Shown here piece by piece: positions 1 to 6,362 of a stretch of DNA of 13,484 bases. The notes under the pieces are model-generated. The model searched no databases. It had not been told where the DNA came from and was given only the letters and a program-made list of their open reading frames with translations. Every line of letters starts with the position of its first letter. The stretch's first letter is position 1. Both the position numbers and the translations under genes were made by a program. The stretch is from UBA5359 sp028699365 [NCBI: bacterium] (GTDB taxonomy: Bacteria; UBP13; UBA5359), in the NCBI GenBank assembly GCA_028699365.1, contig JAQVUQ010000033.1, positions 1-13,484 of the forward strand, in the 5' to 3' direction.

Positions 1-1
1 T

Positions 2-451
2 TTCTTTTTTCTATCTGCACTGCTCAGATATGATATGAGACAGGAAGCCTTTGATTGGATCAGAATGGCATGGGGCGGGATGTTGGAAAGGGGAGCGACT
101 ACGTGGTGGGAGGAATGGGGTGACCGTTCCAGCCTGTGTCATGGATGGGGCAGCTACCCGGCATATTTTTCCCAAACCGAAATACTTGGTGTAAAGCTGG
201 ATGAACTCGGAAGCGGCAGGGTAGTTGTTGCTCCTGATTTACTGGACCTCTCATGGGCACGAGGCACAGTTGCGCTGGATGAATCAGGGGACAAGCGTAT
301 AGAGGTAGATCTGCGCAAAAACGATAATGTTGTTGATGTTCACATCAATGCACCGGAAAGTATCCAAGTAGTGTTCGATGCTTCAAAGCTCGGTTCTGAT
401 TGCAAAGCGGAGTTGTGTTCGTTCGGTCCGGCTACTTATCATAGGCCGTAG
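2..451 (+). CDS. Alpha-L-rhamnosidase (GH78-type), C-terminal fragment cut by window edge
   Basis: The reading frame is open to the left edge, so the ATG at 35 is internal and the true start lies outside the window. About 149 residues remain. The stretch GATTWWEEWGDRSSLCHGWG followed by SYPAYF matches the end of the (alpha/alpha)6 barrel of glycoside hydrolase family 78. The Glu in the TTxWE motif is, from family knowledge, close to or at the proposed general base. A beta-rich tail follows (about GVKLDELGSG onward), as in the C-terminal beta-sandwich domain of these enzymes. GH78 enzymes release terminal L-rhamnose from plant glycosides and polysaccharides. No secretion signal can be judged because the N-terminus is missing. 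The next gene starts 22 bp downstream in the same direction, so co-transcription with the URO-D genes is likely. Family assignment is fairly secure; the substrate is unknown. Confidence 0.82.
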   Translation, partial: FFFLSALLRYDMRQEAFDWIRMAWGGMLERGATTWWEEWGDRSSLCHGWGSYPAYFSQTEILGVKLDELGSGRVVVAPDLLDLSWARGTVALDESGDKRIEVDLRKNDNVVDVHINAPESIQVVFDASKLGSDCKAELCSFGPATYHRP

Positions 452-473
452 TAATTATTGGGAAGGTGGAGAC

Positions 474-1535
474 ATGACCTCAAAAGAGCGCGTATTGTTG
501 ACTTTTGCCCATCAAGAGCCGGACAGGGTACCGGTGAATTACTTGGCTAATCCCGGAATTGACCGGCGTTTGAAGAAACATTTCGGACTGAGAGATGATG
601 ATGAAGGTTTGCTTACGGCCCTGGACATAGATTTCCGCTATATAAGCCCAGTTTATGCTGGTCCACGTCTGCACTTGGAGCTTCCCGGAAGAAACGTAGA
701 TCCGGCTTCCGGTATCCGCACGCGCTGGATTGAACATGAGAGCGGGGGTTATTGGGATTACTGTGATTTCCCTCTGCAGAATGCCGGTCTGGAGGAGATC
801 GAAAGTTGGCCCATGCCTTCACACGACGATTACGATTATTCCCATATCGCCGAAAGTTGCCGGCGGTACCGCAGCTATCCTGTCTGTGTTTATGCCATGC
901 CGGACGTCATCAACACTACCGGTATGCTTCGCACTATGGAGCAAGTGCTGGTAGTCCTGATCACGGATGATGAAGCCGGCCTGCGCTGTATTGATCGGCG
1001 TCTGGCGCTCCAACTGCAGGTCCTGGAACGTACTTTAGAAGCAGCGCAGGGCAGTGTGGATATTGTATGGTTGGGAGAAGACCTGGGCACCCAGAACTCA
1101 CCTCTGATCAGCATGGATATCTTCAAAAGGCATATTCGTCCGCGGCATCAGCCTTTTGTCGATTTAGCCCGGGCCTATGGTGCTATACCCATGGAGCATA
1201 CTTGTGGGTCGAGCAGTTGGGCTTACGAGGATTTTATCGAGATGGGTATCCAGGCGGTTGATACCCTGCAGCCGGAAGCTGCGAACATGTCCCCTTCCTA
1301 TCTCAAAGCTAATTTCGGCGGACGATTGGCTTTCCATGGCTGTATTTCGACTGCTGGTCCGCTTGCTTATGGTACGCCTGAAGATGTGTCTGCTAAAGTG
1401 CAGGAAACACTGGAAGTCATGATGCCTAGCGGCGGTTATGCCTTGGCGCCAACGCATGCAATACAGGACAACACCCCGACGGAAAACGTTCTGGCCATGT
1501 ATGAGGCGGCACGTACATATGGCAAATACATTTGA
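474..1535 (+). CDS. URO-D superfamily methyltransferase-like protein, zinc motif present (URO-D paralogue 1)
   Basis: A 353-residue protein of the uroporphyrinogen decarboxylase / cobalamin-dependent methyltransferase superfamily. It starts with the usual MTSKERVLLTFAHQEPDRVP opening. The ATG at 474 is chosen over an in-frame ATG at 378 because it has GGAAGGTGGA just upstream, it gives the family N-terminus, and 378 lies deep inside the rhamnosidase gene. Near residues 239-246 is MEHTCGSS, with His242-x-Cys244, the first two ligands of the zinc site in MtaA/MtbA-type methyltransferases. Candidates for a third ligand are Cys290 (FHGCIS) and His328 (APTHAIQ). The C-terminal TPTENVLAMYEAARTYG is typical of the superfamily. 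It probably moves a methyl group to or from a corrinoid protein or thiol rather than making haem, since no haem genes are nearby and it lacks a true HemE N-terminus. The partner corrinoid protein is not in the window. Confidence 0.85.
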   Translation: MTSKERVLLTFAHQEPDRVPVNYLANPGIDRRLKKHFGLRDDDEGLLTALDIDFRYISPVYAGPRLHLELPGRNVDPASGIRTRWIEHESGGYWDYCDFPLQNAGLEEIESWPMPSHDDYDYSHIAESCRRYRSYPVCVYAMPDVINTTGMLRTMEQVLVVLITDDEAGLRCIDRRLALQLQVLERTLEAAQGSVDIVWLGEDLGTQNSPLISMDIFKRHIRPRHQPFVDLARAYGAIPMEHTCGSSSWAYEDFIEMGIQAVDTLQPEAANMSPSYLKANFGGRLAFHGCISTAGPLAYGTPEDVSAKVQETLEVMMPSGGYALAPTHAIQDNTPTENVLAMYEAARTYGKYI

Positions 1536-1612
1536 AACGGAATAATTTGCGGCTTTTTCCATTTCTATAAATGTTCGGCTGCTATTTGAGCGCTGTAATA
1601 GAGGTTAAAATC

Positions 1613-2659
1613 ATGCAAACACCGTATAAAAGAGTGATGTCGGCCCTTAGAGGAGAAAAGCCGGATAAGACACCTTTCACCGTTTACAGCGAGATGTTGC
1701 CGCAGTGCTTGTTGGAAAGGGATTTGCGGAATCGCGGTCTCTGCATAGTCAAGCGCACGATCTCCTACAAACGCTATACCCCTAATGTCAAGGAGATCGC
1801 CTGTCACTACACCGATGAGACAGGACGCAGCCTGATCAAGACCGTTTACAGTACCCCTTACGGCGATCTCAGCACCCTGGTAGAGCCGGCCGGATTTACC
1901 TCCTGGGTGCATGAGCGCATGTTCAAGACGCCCGAGGATTACAAGGCGCTGCTCTTTATGTTCAAGGATACGGTGGTTGAGCCTGATTATGATGCCGCTG
2001 CCCAAACGGTGGCCGAGCTGGGCGAGGATTTCGTCGTCAGGGATAACATGTCGCTGGAGCCGATGCAGTCTCTGATATCCTCCACTTACATCGGGATGGA
2101 GACCTGGTGCATGGAGTGGATGGAGAGACAGGACGAGATACTGAAGCTGTATGAAGCTCGGGTGGAGATCAGCCGTAAGATATACCCTCTGGTGGCAAAC
2201 GGGCCGCTGGAGTTTGCCAACTACGGCGGCAATGTGGTGCCGCAGATCATCGGTCCCAAAGTATTCAGGGAGTACTACATGCCTCATTATGCCGAGGCGG
2301 CGGAGATACTGCATAAAAAGAGCAAGCTCATAGGCTGCCACTTCGATGCCGATAACACCACCATCATGGATGCCATAGCCGAGACCGATCTGGATTACAT
2401 AGAGGCATATGATCCCGGCATGAGCCCGTCCGTAAGCGAAGCGCGCAAAGCGTGGCCGGATAAGGTACTGTGGCTGAACTGGCCCAGTGCCTGGCATCTG
2501 CGGCCGGTGGAAGAGGTGAAATCGGCCACGATAGGACTGATCGAGGAAGCCGCCCCCGGCAACGGGTTTATCATCGGCATCACAGAGGATGTGCCCGAGG
2601 AACGCTGGAGAGGCAATTTCACCGCCATTATGGATGGCATAGATGAAGAGGCCGAGTAA
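1613..2659 (+). CDS. URO-D superfamily protein, zinc motif altered (URO-D paralogue 2)
   Basis: A 348-residue URO-D-fold protein beginning MQTPYKRVMSALRGEKPDKTP, the standard opening of the non-haem branch. The start at 1613 is preferred over an in-frame ATG at 1571 because AGAGGTTAAA lies at the right distance and the extra 14 residues have no family match. At the place where paralogue 1 has His-x-Cys, this protein has GCHFDADN, with His243 and Asp245, so the thiolate ligand is replaced by a carboxylate. Near the C-terminus the usual His is replaced: IGITEDVPEERWRGNF. The fold is clear, but a classical His-Cys-Cys zinc site is not present, so the chemistry may differ or zinc may be bound through His/Asp/Glu. 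It sits 77 bp after paralogue 1 and 48 bp before paralogue 3, probably in one operon. The exact substrate is unknown. Confidence 0.83.
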   Translation: MQTPYKRVMSALRGEKPDKTPFTVYSEMLPQCLLERDLRNRGLCIVKRTISYKRYTPNVKEIACHYTDETGRSLIKTVYSTPYGDLSTLVEPAGFTSWVHERMFKTPEDYKALLFMFKDTVVEPDYDAAAQTVAELGEDFVVRDNMSLEPMQSLISSTYIGMETWCMEWMERQDEILKLYEARVEISRKIYPLVANGPLEFANYGGNVVPQIIGPKVFREYYMPHYAEAAEILHKKSKLIGCHFDADNTTIMDAIAETDLDYIEAYDPGMSPSVSEARKAWPDKVLWLNWPSAWHLRPVEEVKSATIGLIEEAAPGNGFIIGITEDVPEERWRGNFTAIMDGIDEEAE

Positions 2660-2707
2660 ATAATATTAGAGCATGAAGTGTGCATTGTCATCAGAGGAGA
2701 ATCGCCA

Positions 2708-3832
2708 ATGAAAACGATTACCCCATGCCGTCCGAAGTGGAAGAGCACCATGACCGATCGTGAACGATTCAACAACCAGATGCATTATAAGCCGGTTGAC
2801 AGGTGTTTCAACATGGAGTTCGGCTACTGGGCGGAGAACTACAGAGAGTGGTCGATATTCGTAGAGAACGGTATCACAAATGAAGTCGAAGCCAATGCTT
2901 TCTTCAATTTTGACCGGACTGAGTGTATAGCGGGATGCACCTGGCTGAATCCTGCTTTCCGGGAGGAGGTCGTGGGGGAGACAGAGACCACGAAAACCAT
3001 GATTAACGGTGACGGACTTCTGGCAGAGGTGCCGAAGGATGGGTATACAACCATTCCCCATTACGTAAAACCGACTATAGTCACCCCGGACGACTGGAGG
3101 AGATGCAAGGAAGAGCGTTTCCGTCGTGACGATCCCGCCCGTATTGTAGATATCGAGACGTTGAAGCGGCAGCATCCGTCTGCCAGAGACTATCCGCTCG
3201 GAGTACATTGCGGTTCAATGATCGGCAAAATCCGGGACATGCTCACCTTCGAAGGGCTGGCATACGCCTGCTATGACTATCCGGAGATGGTAGAGGATAT
3301 GGTGGAAACCGCCTGTGTAATGGTGGAAGATTTTCTCGATCAGGTGCTGTCTTATCTGGATTTCGACTATGCTGCCGGCTGGGAGGATATCTGCTTTAAG
3401 AACGGACCCATAGTCTCCGTCGATTTTTTCAACGGCGTGGTGGTGCCCAGATATAAGCGGATTAACAAAAAGCTCCGTGCAGCCGGTATAGACATATGGT
3501 ATACAGATTGCGATGGGGATGTGAGACCTATCCTCAAAGGTATAATGGAGGGTGGCATCAACTCTCTCTTTCCCTTTGAGGTCAACGGATGCGCCCACCC
3601 GGCAGAGTTGTTGAAAGAGTACGGCAAAGATTTGCGTATCATGGGTGGCGTAGACAAGATCCAACTGGGGAACGGCCCGGAGGCCATCAAGGCGTATCTG
3701 GAGACTCTGGTGCCGCTGGTTGAAAGAGGCGGCTATATTCCGTTTTGCGATCACCGCTGTCCTCCCAACGTGAAGCCGGAGGATTACCTTTACTATTTGG
3801 ATCTTAAGGAGCGCATGTTCGGGATAAAATAA
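2708..3832 (+). CDS. URO-D superfamily protein, Asp-rich motif type (URO-D paralogue 3)
   Basis: A 374-residue URO-D-fold protein. The ATG at 2708 follows AGAGGAGA (2693-2700) by 7 bases. A second possible start at 2750 would give MTDRERFNNQMHYKPVDR, closer to the usual family N-terminus. Around residues 266-271 the sequence TDCDGD replaces the His-x-Cys zinc motif, followed by FPFEVNG, MGGVDK and the C-terminal GGYIPFCDHRCPPNVKPEDY. This set of motifs is characteristic of a subfamily often found near glycan-degradation genes in anaerobes; its reaction is not established to my knowledge. Asp and Cys residues (Asp267, Cys268, Asp269, Asp271) could bind a metal. It closes the probable operon with the rhamnosidase and the other two URO-D genes. 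A weak hairpin follows the stop codon. Confidence 0.83.
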   Translation: MKTITPCRPKWKSTMTDRERFNNQMHYKPVDRCFNMEFGYWAENYREWSIFVENGITNEVEANAFFNFDRTECIAGCTWLNPAFREEVVGETETTKTMINGDGLLAEVPKDGYTTIPHYVKPTIVTPDDWRRCKEERFRRDDPARIVDIETLKRQHPSARDYPLGVHCGSMIGKIRDMLTFEGLAYACYDYPEMVEDMVETACVMVEDFLDQVLSYLDFDYAAGWEDICFKNGPIVSVDFFNGVVVPRYKRINKKLRAAGIDIWYTDCDGDVRPILKGIMEGGINSLFPFEVNGCAHPAELLKEYGKDLRIMGGVDKIQLGNGPEAIKAYLETLVPLVERGGYIPFCDHRCPPNVKPEDYLYYLDLKERMFGIK

Positions 3833-3837
3833 GATAT

Positions 3838-3872
3838 GGATCGGATATAAATCCCTGGCACGATATCGATCC
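3838..3872 (+). terminator. Hairpin after the URO-D operon, possible weak terminator
   Basis: GGATCGGATAT at 3838-3848 can pair with ATATCGATCC at 3863-3872, giving a stem of about 10 bp with one bulged G and a 14-base loop. It lies six bases after the stop codon of URO-D paralogue 3. No T tract follows directly, so intrinsic termination is uncertain; it may only protect the mRNA 3' end. Confidence 0.35.
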
Positions 3873-3930
3873 AAACCGTAATTGATTTTCCTCTCCACAA
3901 TTCTGCTGTTGCTTAAGTGCCGGTATTTGT

Positions 3931-3959
3931 TTGACATGGCTCTTTCAAGATGATAATAT
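3931..3959 (+). promoter_or_regulatory. Sigma-70-type promoter candidate for the four-repeat protein gene
   Basis: A perfect TTGACA (-35) at 3931-3936 is followed by AT-rich -10 candidates: TAATAT at 3954-3959 (17-bp spacing) or GATAAT at 3952-3957 (15-bp spacing, 5 of 6 matches). It lies in the only long non-coding gap of the first half of the window. Transcription from here would leave a leader of roughly 140 bases before the ATG at 4110. Confidence 0.55.
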
Positions 3960-3971
3960 TTCATATATTAT
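3953..3971. promoter_or_regulatory. AT-rich inverted repeat over the -10 region, operator candidate
   Basis: ATAATAT at 3953-3959 and ATATTAT at 3965-3971 are perfect inverted copies separated by five bases. They overlap the -10 of the promoter candidate and its probable start site. A dimeric repressor could bind here. AT-rich palindromes also arise by chance, so this is tentative. Confidence 0.3.
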
Positions 3972-3976
3972 GATAG

Positions 3977-4093
3977 CCAGCAGTTCTGCTCTGGCAACAG
4001 GACGGTTGTTGTCCTGATTGTTGAAGTGGTAAGGGCGAGAATAGCGACAGATGTGCCGAGGCTGGTAGCCGGTTTTCGGCTGCAGATTTTTAC
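3977..4093 (+). promoter_or_regulatory. Structured 5' leader with three hairpins, attenuator-like
   Basis: The stretch between the promoter candidate and the gene at 4110 can form three hairpins. CCAGCA/TGCTctGG spans 3977-3994. CAGGAC/GTCCTG spans 3998-4016 with a 7-base loop. GTAGCCG/CGGCTGC spans 4065-4083, a 7-bp stem with one G-U pair and a 5-base loop. The last is followed by ATTTTT at 4086-4091, just before the GGGAGGG ribosome-binding site at 4094-4100, so it resembles an intrinsic terminator placed to control the gene. I do not recognise a known riboswitch class in it. Confidence 0.4.
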
Positions 4094-4109
4094 GGGAGGG
4101 TTAAGATAT

Positions 4110-4946
4110 ATGCCTAGAAAATTTTGGACCAGGCAGATGATAGCGACGGAAGTATTGCGTTTGCACGAGATGGGTCAGGATCTCAGTTGGACCTGCATGC
4201 GGCAGGAGTACGGCTATCTGCTGGCAGCCGCCAGCAGATACTTTGGCGGATGGCAGGAAGCGGTGGAATTCGTCGGCCTGGATTACGGTGCCATACGACG
4301 GGTCGATTCCTGGGATGCCGACAAGATAGTCAAAAAGATCAAAGAACTTTACGAGCAGGGTCACGATCTCAGTCTCAGTAATATGGTGGCCGACAGGGAT
4401 CTTTCACGCATCACTTACGCGGCCAGCCGGCATTATGAGTCCTGGAAGAACGCCATAGAGGAAGCCGGACTCGATTACGATGCCATCGCCCGGCAGAAGA
4501 CCTGGAGCCAGGAGGAGATAGAAACGGCTATTCTCCAGTTGCACGATTCCGGTGAAGACCTCAGCTCCAAGCAGATGGACATAACCCATCAGCCGCTGAT
4601 CAGCGCCGCTCGTAAGAGATTCGGCACCTGGGAGAAAGCGGTGGCTCATGTAGGCCTTGATTACGACAAAATTCGCAAGCGCGAGCACTGGACCAGGGAG
4701 AAGATACTGAACAGGATCAAAGCTCTTCAGGAAGACGGAGAGAGCCTGCGCAGCACGTACATTCTGAAGCGCCATCCGGCGCTCTATGCGGCTACTCAGA
4801 AGAAGCGTTATTTCGGCGGCTGGATCAATGCCGTCAGAGCGGCCGGCATTGAGTATGCCAGCCGTAAATCGCCGGGAATGACCAAGGCTCAGCTCGATCT
4901 GTTCAGGAAGCAGCGGCGTCTTGACAAAGCTATGACGATGAAATAA
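4110..4946 (+). CDS. Four-repeat protein resembling homing-endonuclease-associated (HNH_repeat) modules
   Basis: A 278-residue protein, basic at its C-terminal end, built from four tandem modules that begin at Trp6, Trp68, Trp132 and Trp194, about 62 residues each. Each module has a Trp followed by a helix, then G-x-D/S-L near residue 20, then an A-A/S-R-x-F/Y-G-x-W segment, A-V/I, and G-L/I-D/E-Y. This is the layout of the homing endonuclease associated repeat (Pfam HNH_repeat), a small helical module usually fused to an HNH nuclease and thought to contact DNA. No HNH or other catalytic domain is present. The tail after residue 255 is Lys/Arg-rich. ATG 4110 has GGGAGGG nine bases upstream; the open frame back to 4026 lacks such a site and starts outside the repeat pattern. 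A DNA-binding role is inferred. No signal peptide or membrane segment is seen. It is preceded by a structured leader and transcribed alone. Confidence 0.75.
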   Translation: MPRKFWTRQMIATEVLRLHEMGQDLSWTCMRQEYGYLLAAASRYFGGWQEAVEFVGLDYGAIRRVDSWDADKIVKKIKELYEQGHDLSLSNMVADRDLSRITYAASRHYESWKNAIEEAGLDYDAIARQKTWSQEEIETAILQLHDSGEDLSSKQMDITHQPLISAARKRFGTWEKAVAHVGLDYDKIRKREHWTREKILNRIKALQEDGESLRSTYILKRHPALYAATQKKRYFGGWINAVRAAGIEYASRKSPGMTKAQLDLFRKQRRLDKAMTMK

Positions 4947-4955
4947 AAGGGCCGG

Positions 4956-4985
4956 TTGAACGGAAGCAGGCATCTATGGTAAAAT
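4956..4985 (+). promoter_or_regulatory. Promoter candidate for rpmE
   Basis: TTGAAC at 4956-4961 and TAAAAT at 4980-4985 are spaced by 18 bp, just after the stop of the four-repeat gene and about 45 bp before the rpmE start. Both boxes are close to sigma-70 consensus. The position suggests rpmE is transcribed independently of its upstream neighbour. Confidence 0.5.
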
Positions 4986-5030
4986 GTTATAGCTTTCACC
5001 TGAAAATGAAAGAAGAAAGAGGTTAAGATC

Positions 5031-5234
5031 ATGAAAACGGGAATACATCCCAAGGTTGTCAAGACTACCATAACATGCAGTTGTGGGGAGAAGATACCTA
5101 TCCAGTCCACCAGGGAAGATCTGAAAGTGGAGATCTGTTCCTGCTGCCATCCCTTTTACACGGGGCGGAGCAGAGCGATTTCTACGGCAGGTCGGGTGGA
5201 GAAGTTCAAGAAGAAATACGGCTTGACGGATTAA
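5031..5234 (+). CDS. rpmE: Large-subunit ribosomal protein bL31, zinc-binding form
   Basis: A 67-residue protein with the bL31 signature: MKTGIHPKV at the N-terminus, then [14 protein letters not shown] and [11 protein letters not shown]. The metal ligands of the zinc-binding (C+) form are present as Cys16, Cys18, Cys36 and Cys39, with an additional Cys38. bL31 sits at the central protuberance of the 50S subunit and bridges to the small subunit. The zinc-free paralogue type lacks these cysteines, so this should be the zinc-replete form. AGAGG at 5018-5022 lies 8 bases before the ATG. A promoter candidate precedes it and a strong hairpin follows, so it appears to be a single-gene transcription unit, although it heads a conserved rpmE - DUF1385 - prfA - prmC neighbourhood. 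Confidence 0.97.
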   Translation: MKTGIHPKVVKTTITCSCGEKIPIQSTREDLKVEICSCCHPFYTGRSRAISTAGRVEKFKKKYGLTD

Positions 5235-5261
5235 CTCACAATAGATTGTTGTACAATTGAG

Positions 5262-5303
5262 GGCCTGCCCTGAATAATCTTTATTGTTCAGGGGCAGGCC
5301 TTT
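5262..5303 (+). terminator. Terminator-like hairpin after rpmE
   Basis: GGCCTGCCC TGAATAAT at 5262-5278 pairs with ATTG TTCA GGGGCAGGCC at 5283-5300. This gives a 17-bp stem with one G-T pair, one bulged G and a 4-base loop. The tail TTTAAAATAA is only weakly T-rich, so termination may be partial. That would allow some read-through to the DUF1385 gene starting about 40 bases later, which has no clear promoter of its own. Confidence 0.75.
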
Positions 5304-5340
5304 AAAATAAAGCGAAAGCTCTGTTTTTGGAGCGATGTTT

Positions 5341-6231
5341 TTGTCGGAATGCAAATACAATTACGGGGGACAGGCGGTAATCGAGGGCGTGATGATGCGC
5401 GGGCCGTCGGCTGTGTCCGTGGCCGTACGCGATCCGGGTGGGAATATACACCTGGATTACCGGCCGTTGCCCAGTATCTTCAAGCGCTACCCCAGACTTA
5501 ATCTGCCGCTGGTCAGGGGGGCTTTTGCCCTGTACGATTCTCTGATGCTCGGCATGCAGGCTCTGGCGTTTTCTGCGGGTATAGCCTCCGGCGAGGAAGA
5601 GGAATCTCGTCTTAGCGGGTCGGCCATAGCCGGGACAATAGCGCTGGGGTTACTGATGGGCATAGGCTTTTTCGTAATCCTGCCCAATCTGCTGGCAGGC
5701 TTTCTCATACCGGCAAAGCATAACCTGGTTTTTAACCTGATCGAGGGTGCGGTGCGCATAACCCTTTTTGTCAGTTACGTCTTCGTTATTTCCATGAACA
5801 AGGATATCCGACGGGTCTTTCAGTACCATGGCGCCGAGCATAAGGTCATAAACGCCCTGGAGGCGGGGGAAGGACTTTCCATCGGGGCGGCACGTCCTTT
5901 CAGCACCATTCACCCCCGCTGCGGCACCAGTTTCGTATTGCTGGTGCTGTTGTTGAGTATCGTTGTATTCTCTCTGGTGGGTGAGCAGGGCTGGTTCTGG
6001 CGATTGGCATCCAGAGTGCTGCTGCTGCCCTTTATTGCCGGATTGTCGTATGAGATTATCAAACTGGCAGGGCGCCACAGGAGCAAGGCGTGGTCGTCAT
6101 GGATTGTGGCGCCGGGACTCTGGTTGCAGCATATAACCACCGGTGAGCCGGATGATGAGCAGATTGAAGTGGCTCTTGCCGCCCTGGAACCTTTGCTGGC
6201 AGACGAGGCCGGCAAAGGGCAAGCACTTTAG
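5341..6231 (+). CDS. DUF1385 (YqhQ-family) membrane protein
   Basis: A 296-residue integral membrane protein of the DUF1385 family, whose Bacillus subtilis member is YqhQ; the biochemical function is not established. Family motifs are YGGQAVIEGVMMRG at residues 8-21, YHGAEHK at 162-168 followed by VINALEAGE, and HPRCGTSF at 191-198. Hydrophobic segments lie near residues 97-120, 133-152, 198-215 and 225-245. The His/Glu/Cys-rich motifs suggest a metal site, but this is inference. I place the start at TTG 5341: GGAG at 5329-5332 is 8 bases upstream of it but only 2 bases from the ATG at 5335, and TTG gives the usual short N-terminus. The gene lies between rpmE and prfA, a recurrent position for this family. 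Octamer repeats begin at its stop codon. Confidence 0.88.
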   Translation: MSECKYNYGGQAVIEGVMMRGPSAVSVAVRDPGGNIHLDYRPLPSIFKRYPRLNLPLVRGAFALYDSLMLGMQALAFSAGIASGEEEESRLSGSAIAGTIALGLLMGIGFFVILPNLLAGFLIPAKHNLVFNLIEGAVRITLFVSYVFVISMNKDIRRVFQYHGAEHKVINALEAGEGLSIGAARPFSTIHPRCGTSFVLLVLLLSIVVFSLVGEQGWFWRLASRVLLLPFIAGLSYEIIKLAGRHRSKAWSSWIVAPGLWLQHITTGEPDDEQIEVALAALEPLLADEAGKGQAL

Positions 6232-6250
6232 CGGTTTAGCAGTTTAGCCG
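6227..6250 (+). repeat. Octamer array, three units of AGCNGTTT type
   Basis: Three successive octamers, TTTAGCGG, TTTAGCAG and TTTAGCCG, begin inside the stop codon region of the DUF1385 gene. Two of the eight positions vary slightly. The array is opposite in sense to the A-rich octamers at 6311-6342, so the two arrays can pair imperfectly (AGCNGTTT with AAANNGCT). Confidence 0.65.
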
Positions 6251-6310
6251 TTTTGGGGCTGTGGTAGAATGCTGGGGACTTAAGGGCTGAATAACCTACT
6301 ATAATACTAC

Positions 6311-6342
6311 AAAAAGCTAAAAAGCTAACGAGCTAAAAAGCT
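6311..6342 (+). repeat. Octamer array, four units of AAAAAGCT type
   Basis: The units are AAAAAGCT, AAAAAGCT, AACGAGCT and AAAAAGCT, back to back, ending six bases before the prfA ribosome-binding site. With the array at 6227-6250 they frame an otherwise featureless gap of about 60 bases between the DUF1385 gene and prfA. Confidence 0.7.
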
Positions 6343-6362
6343 AGTCGCGGAGAGTGAATCAC

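Noticed and set aside
378-473. Upstream ATG at 378 as the start of URO-D paralogue 1
   Set aside because: It lies inside the rhamnosidase gene, adds 32 residues without family match, and has no suitable ribosome site.
1565-2497. Long reverse-strand reading frame of about 310 codons opposite URO-D paralogue 2
   Set aside because: The + strand encodes a clear URO-D protein here; the reverse frame has no recognisable motif and arises from codon bias of the real gene.
474-3832. Genuine haem-pathway uroporphyrinogen decarboxylase (hemE)
   Set aside because: The N-termini and catalytic surroundings match the non-haem methyltransferase-like branches and no other haem gene is nearby.
3215-3964. Reverse-strand reading frame of about 249 codons that covers URO-D paralogue 3 and part of the gap
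   Set aside because: It lies mostly opposite a conserved gene, and its N-terminal part in the gap has no family match.
3977-4093. Known riboswitch class (cobalamin, SAM, c-di-GMP, tetrahydrofolate)
   Set aside because: None of the conserved core sequences that I know for these classes could be found in the leader.
4110-4946. Homing endonuclease
   Set aside because: Only accessory-type repeats are present; no HNH, GIY-YIG or LAGLIDADG catalytic motif can be seen, and no intron or intein context.
5281-5309. Promoter for the DUF1385 gene (TTATTG with TAAAAT)
   Set aside because: The -35 box matches only poorly and it lies within the terminator hairpin; not strong enough to list.
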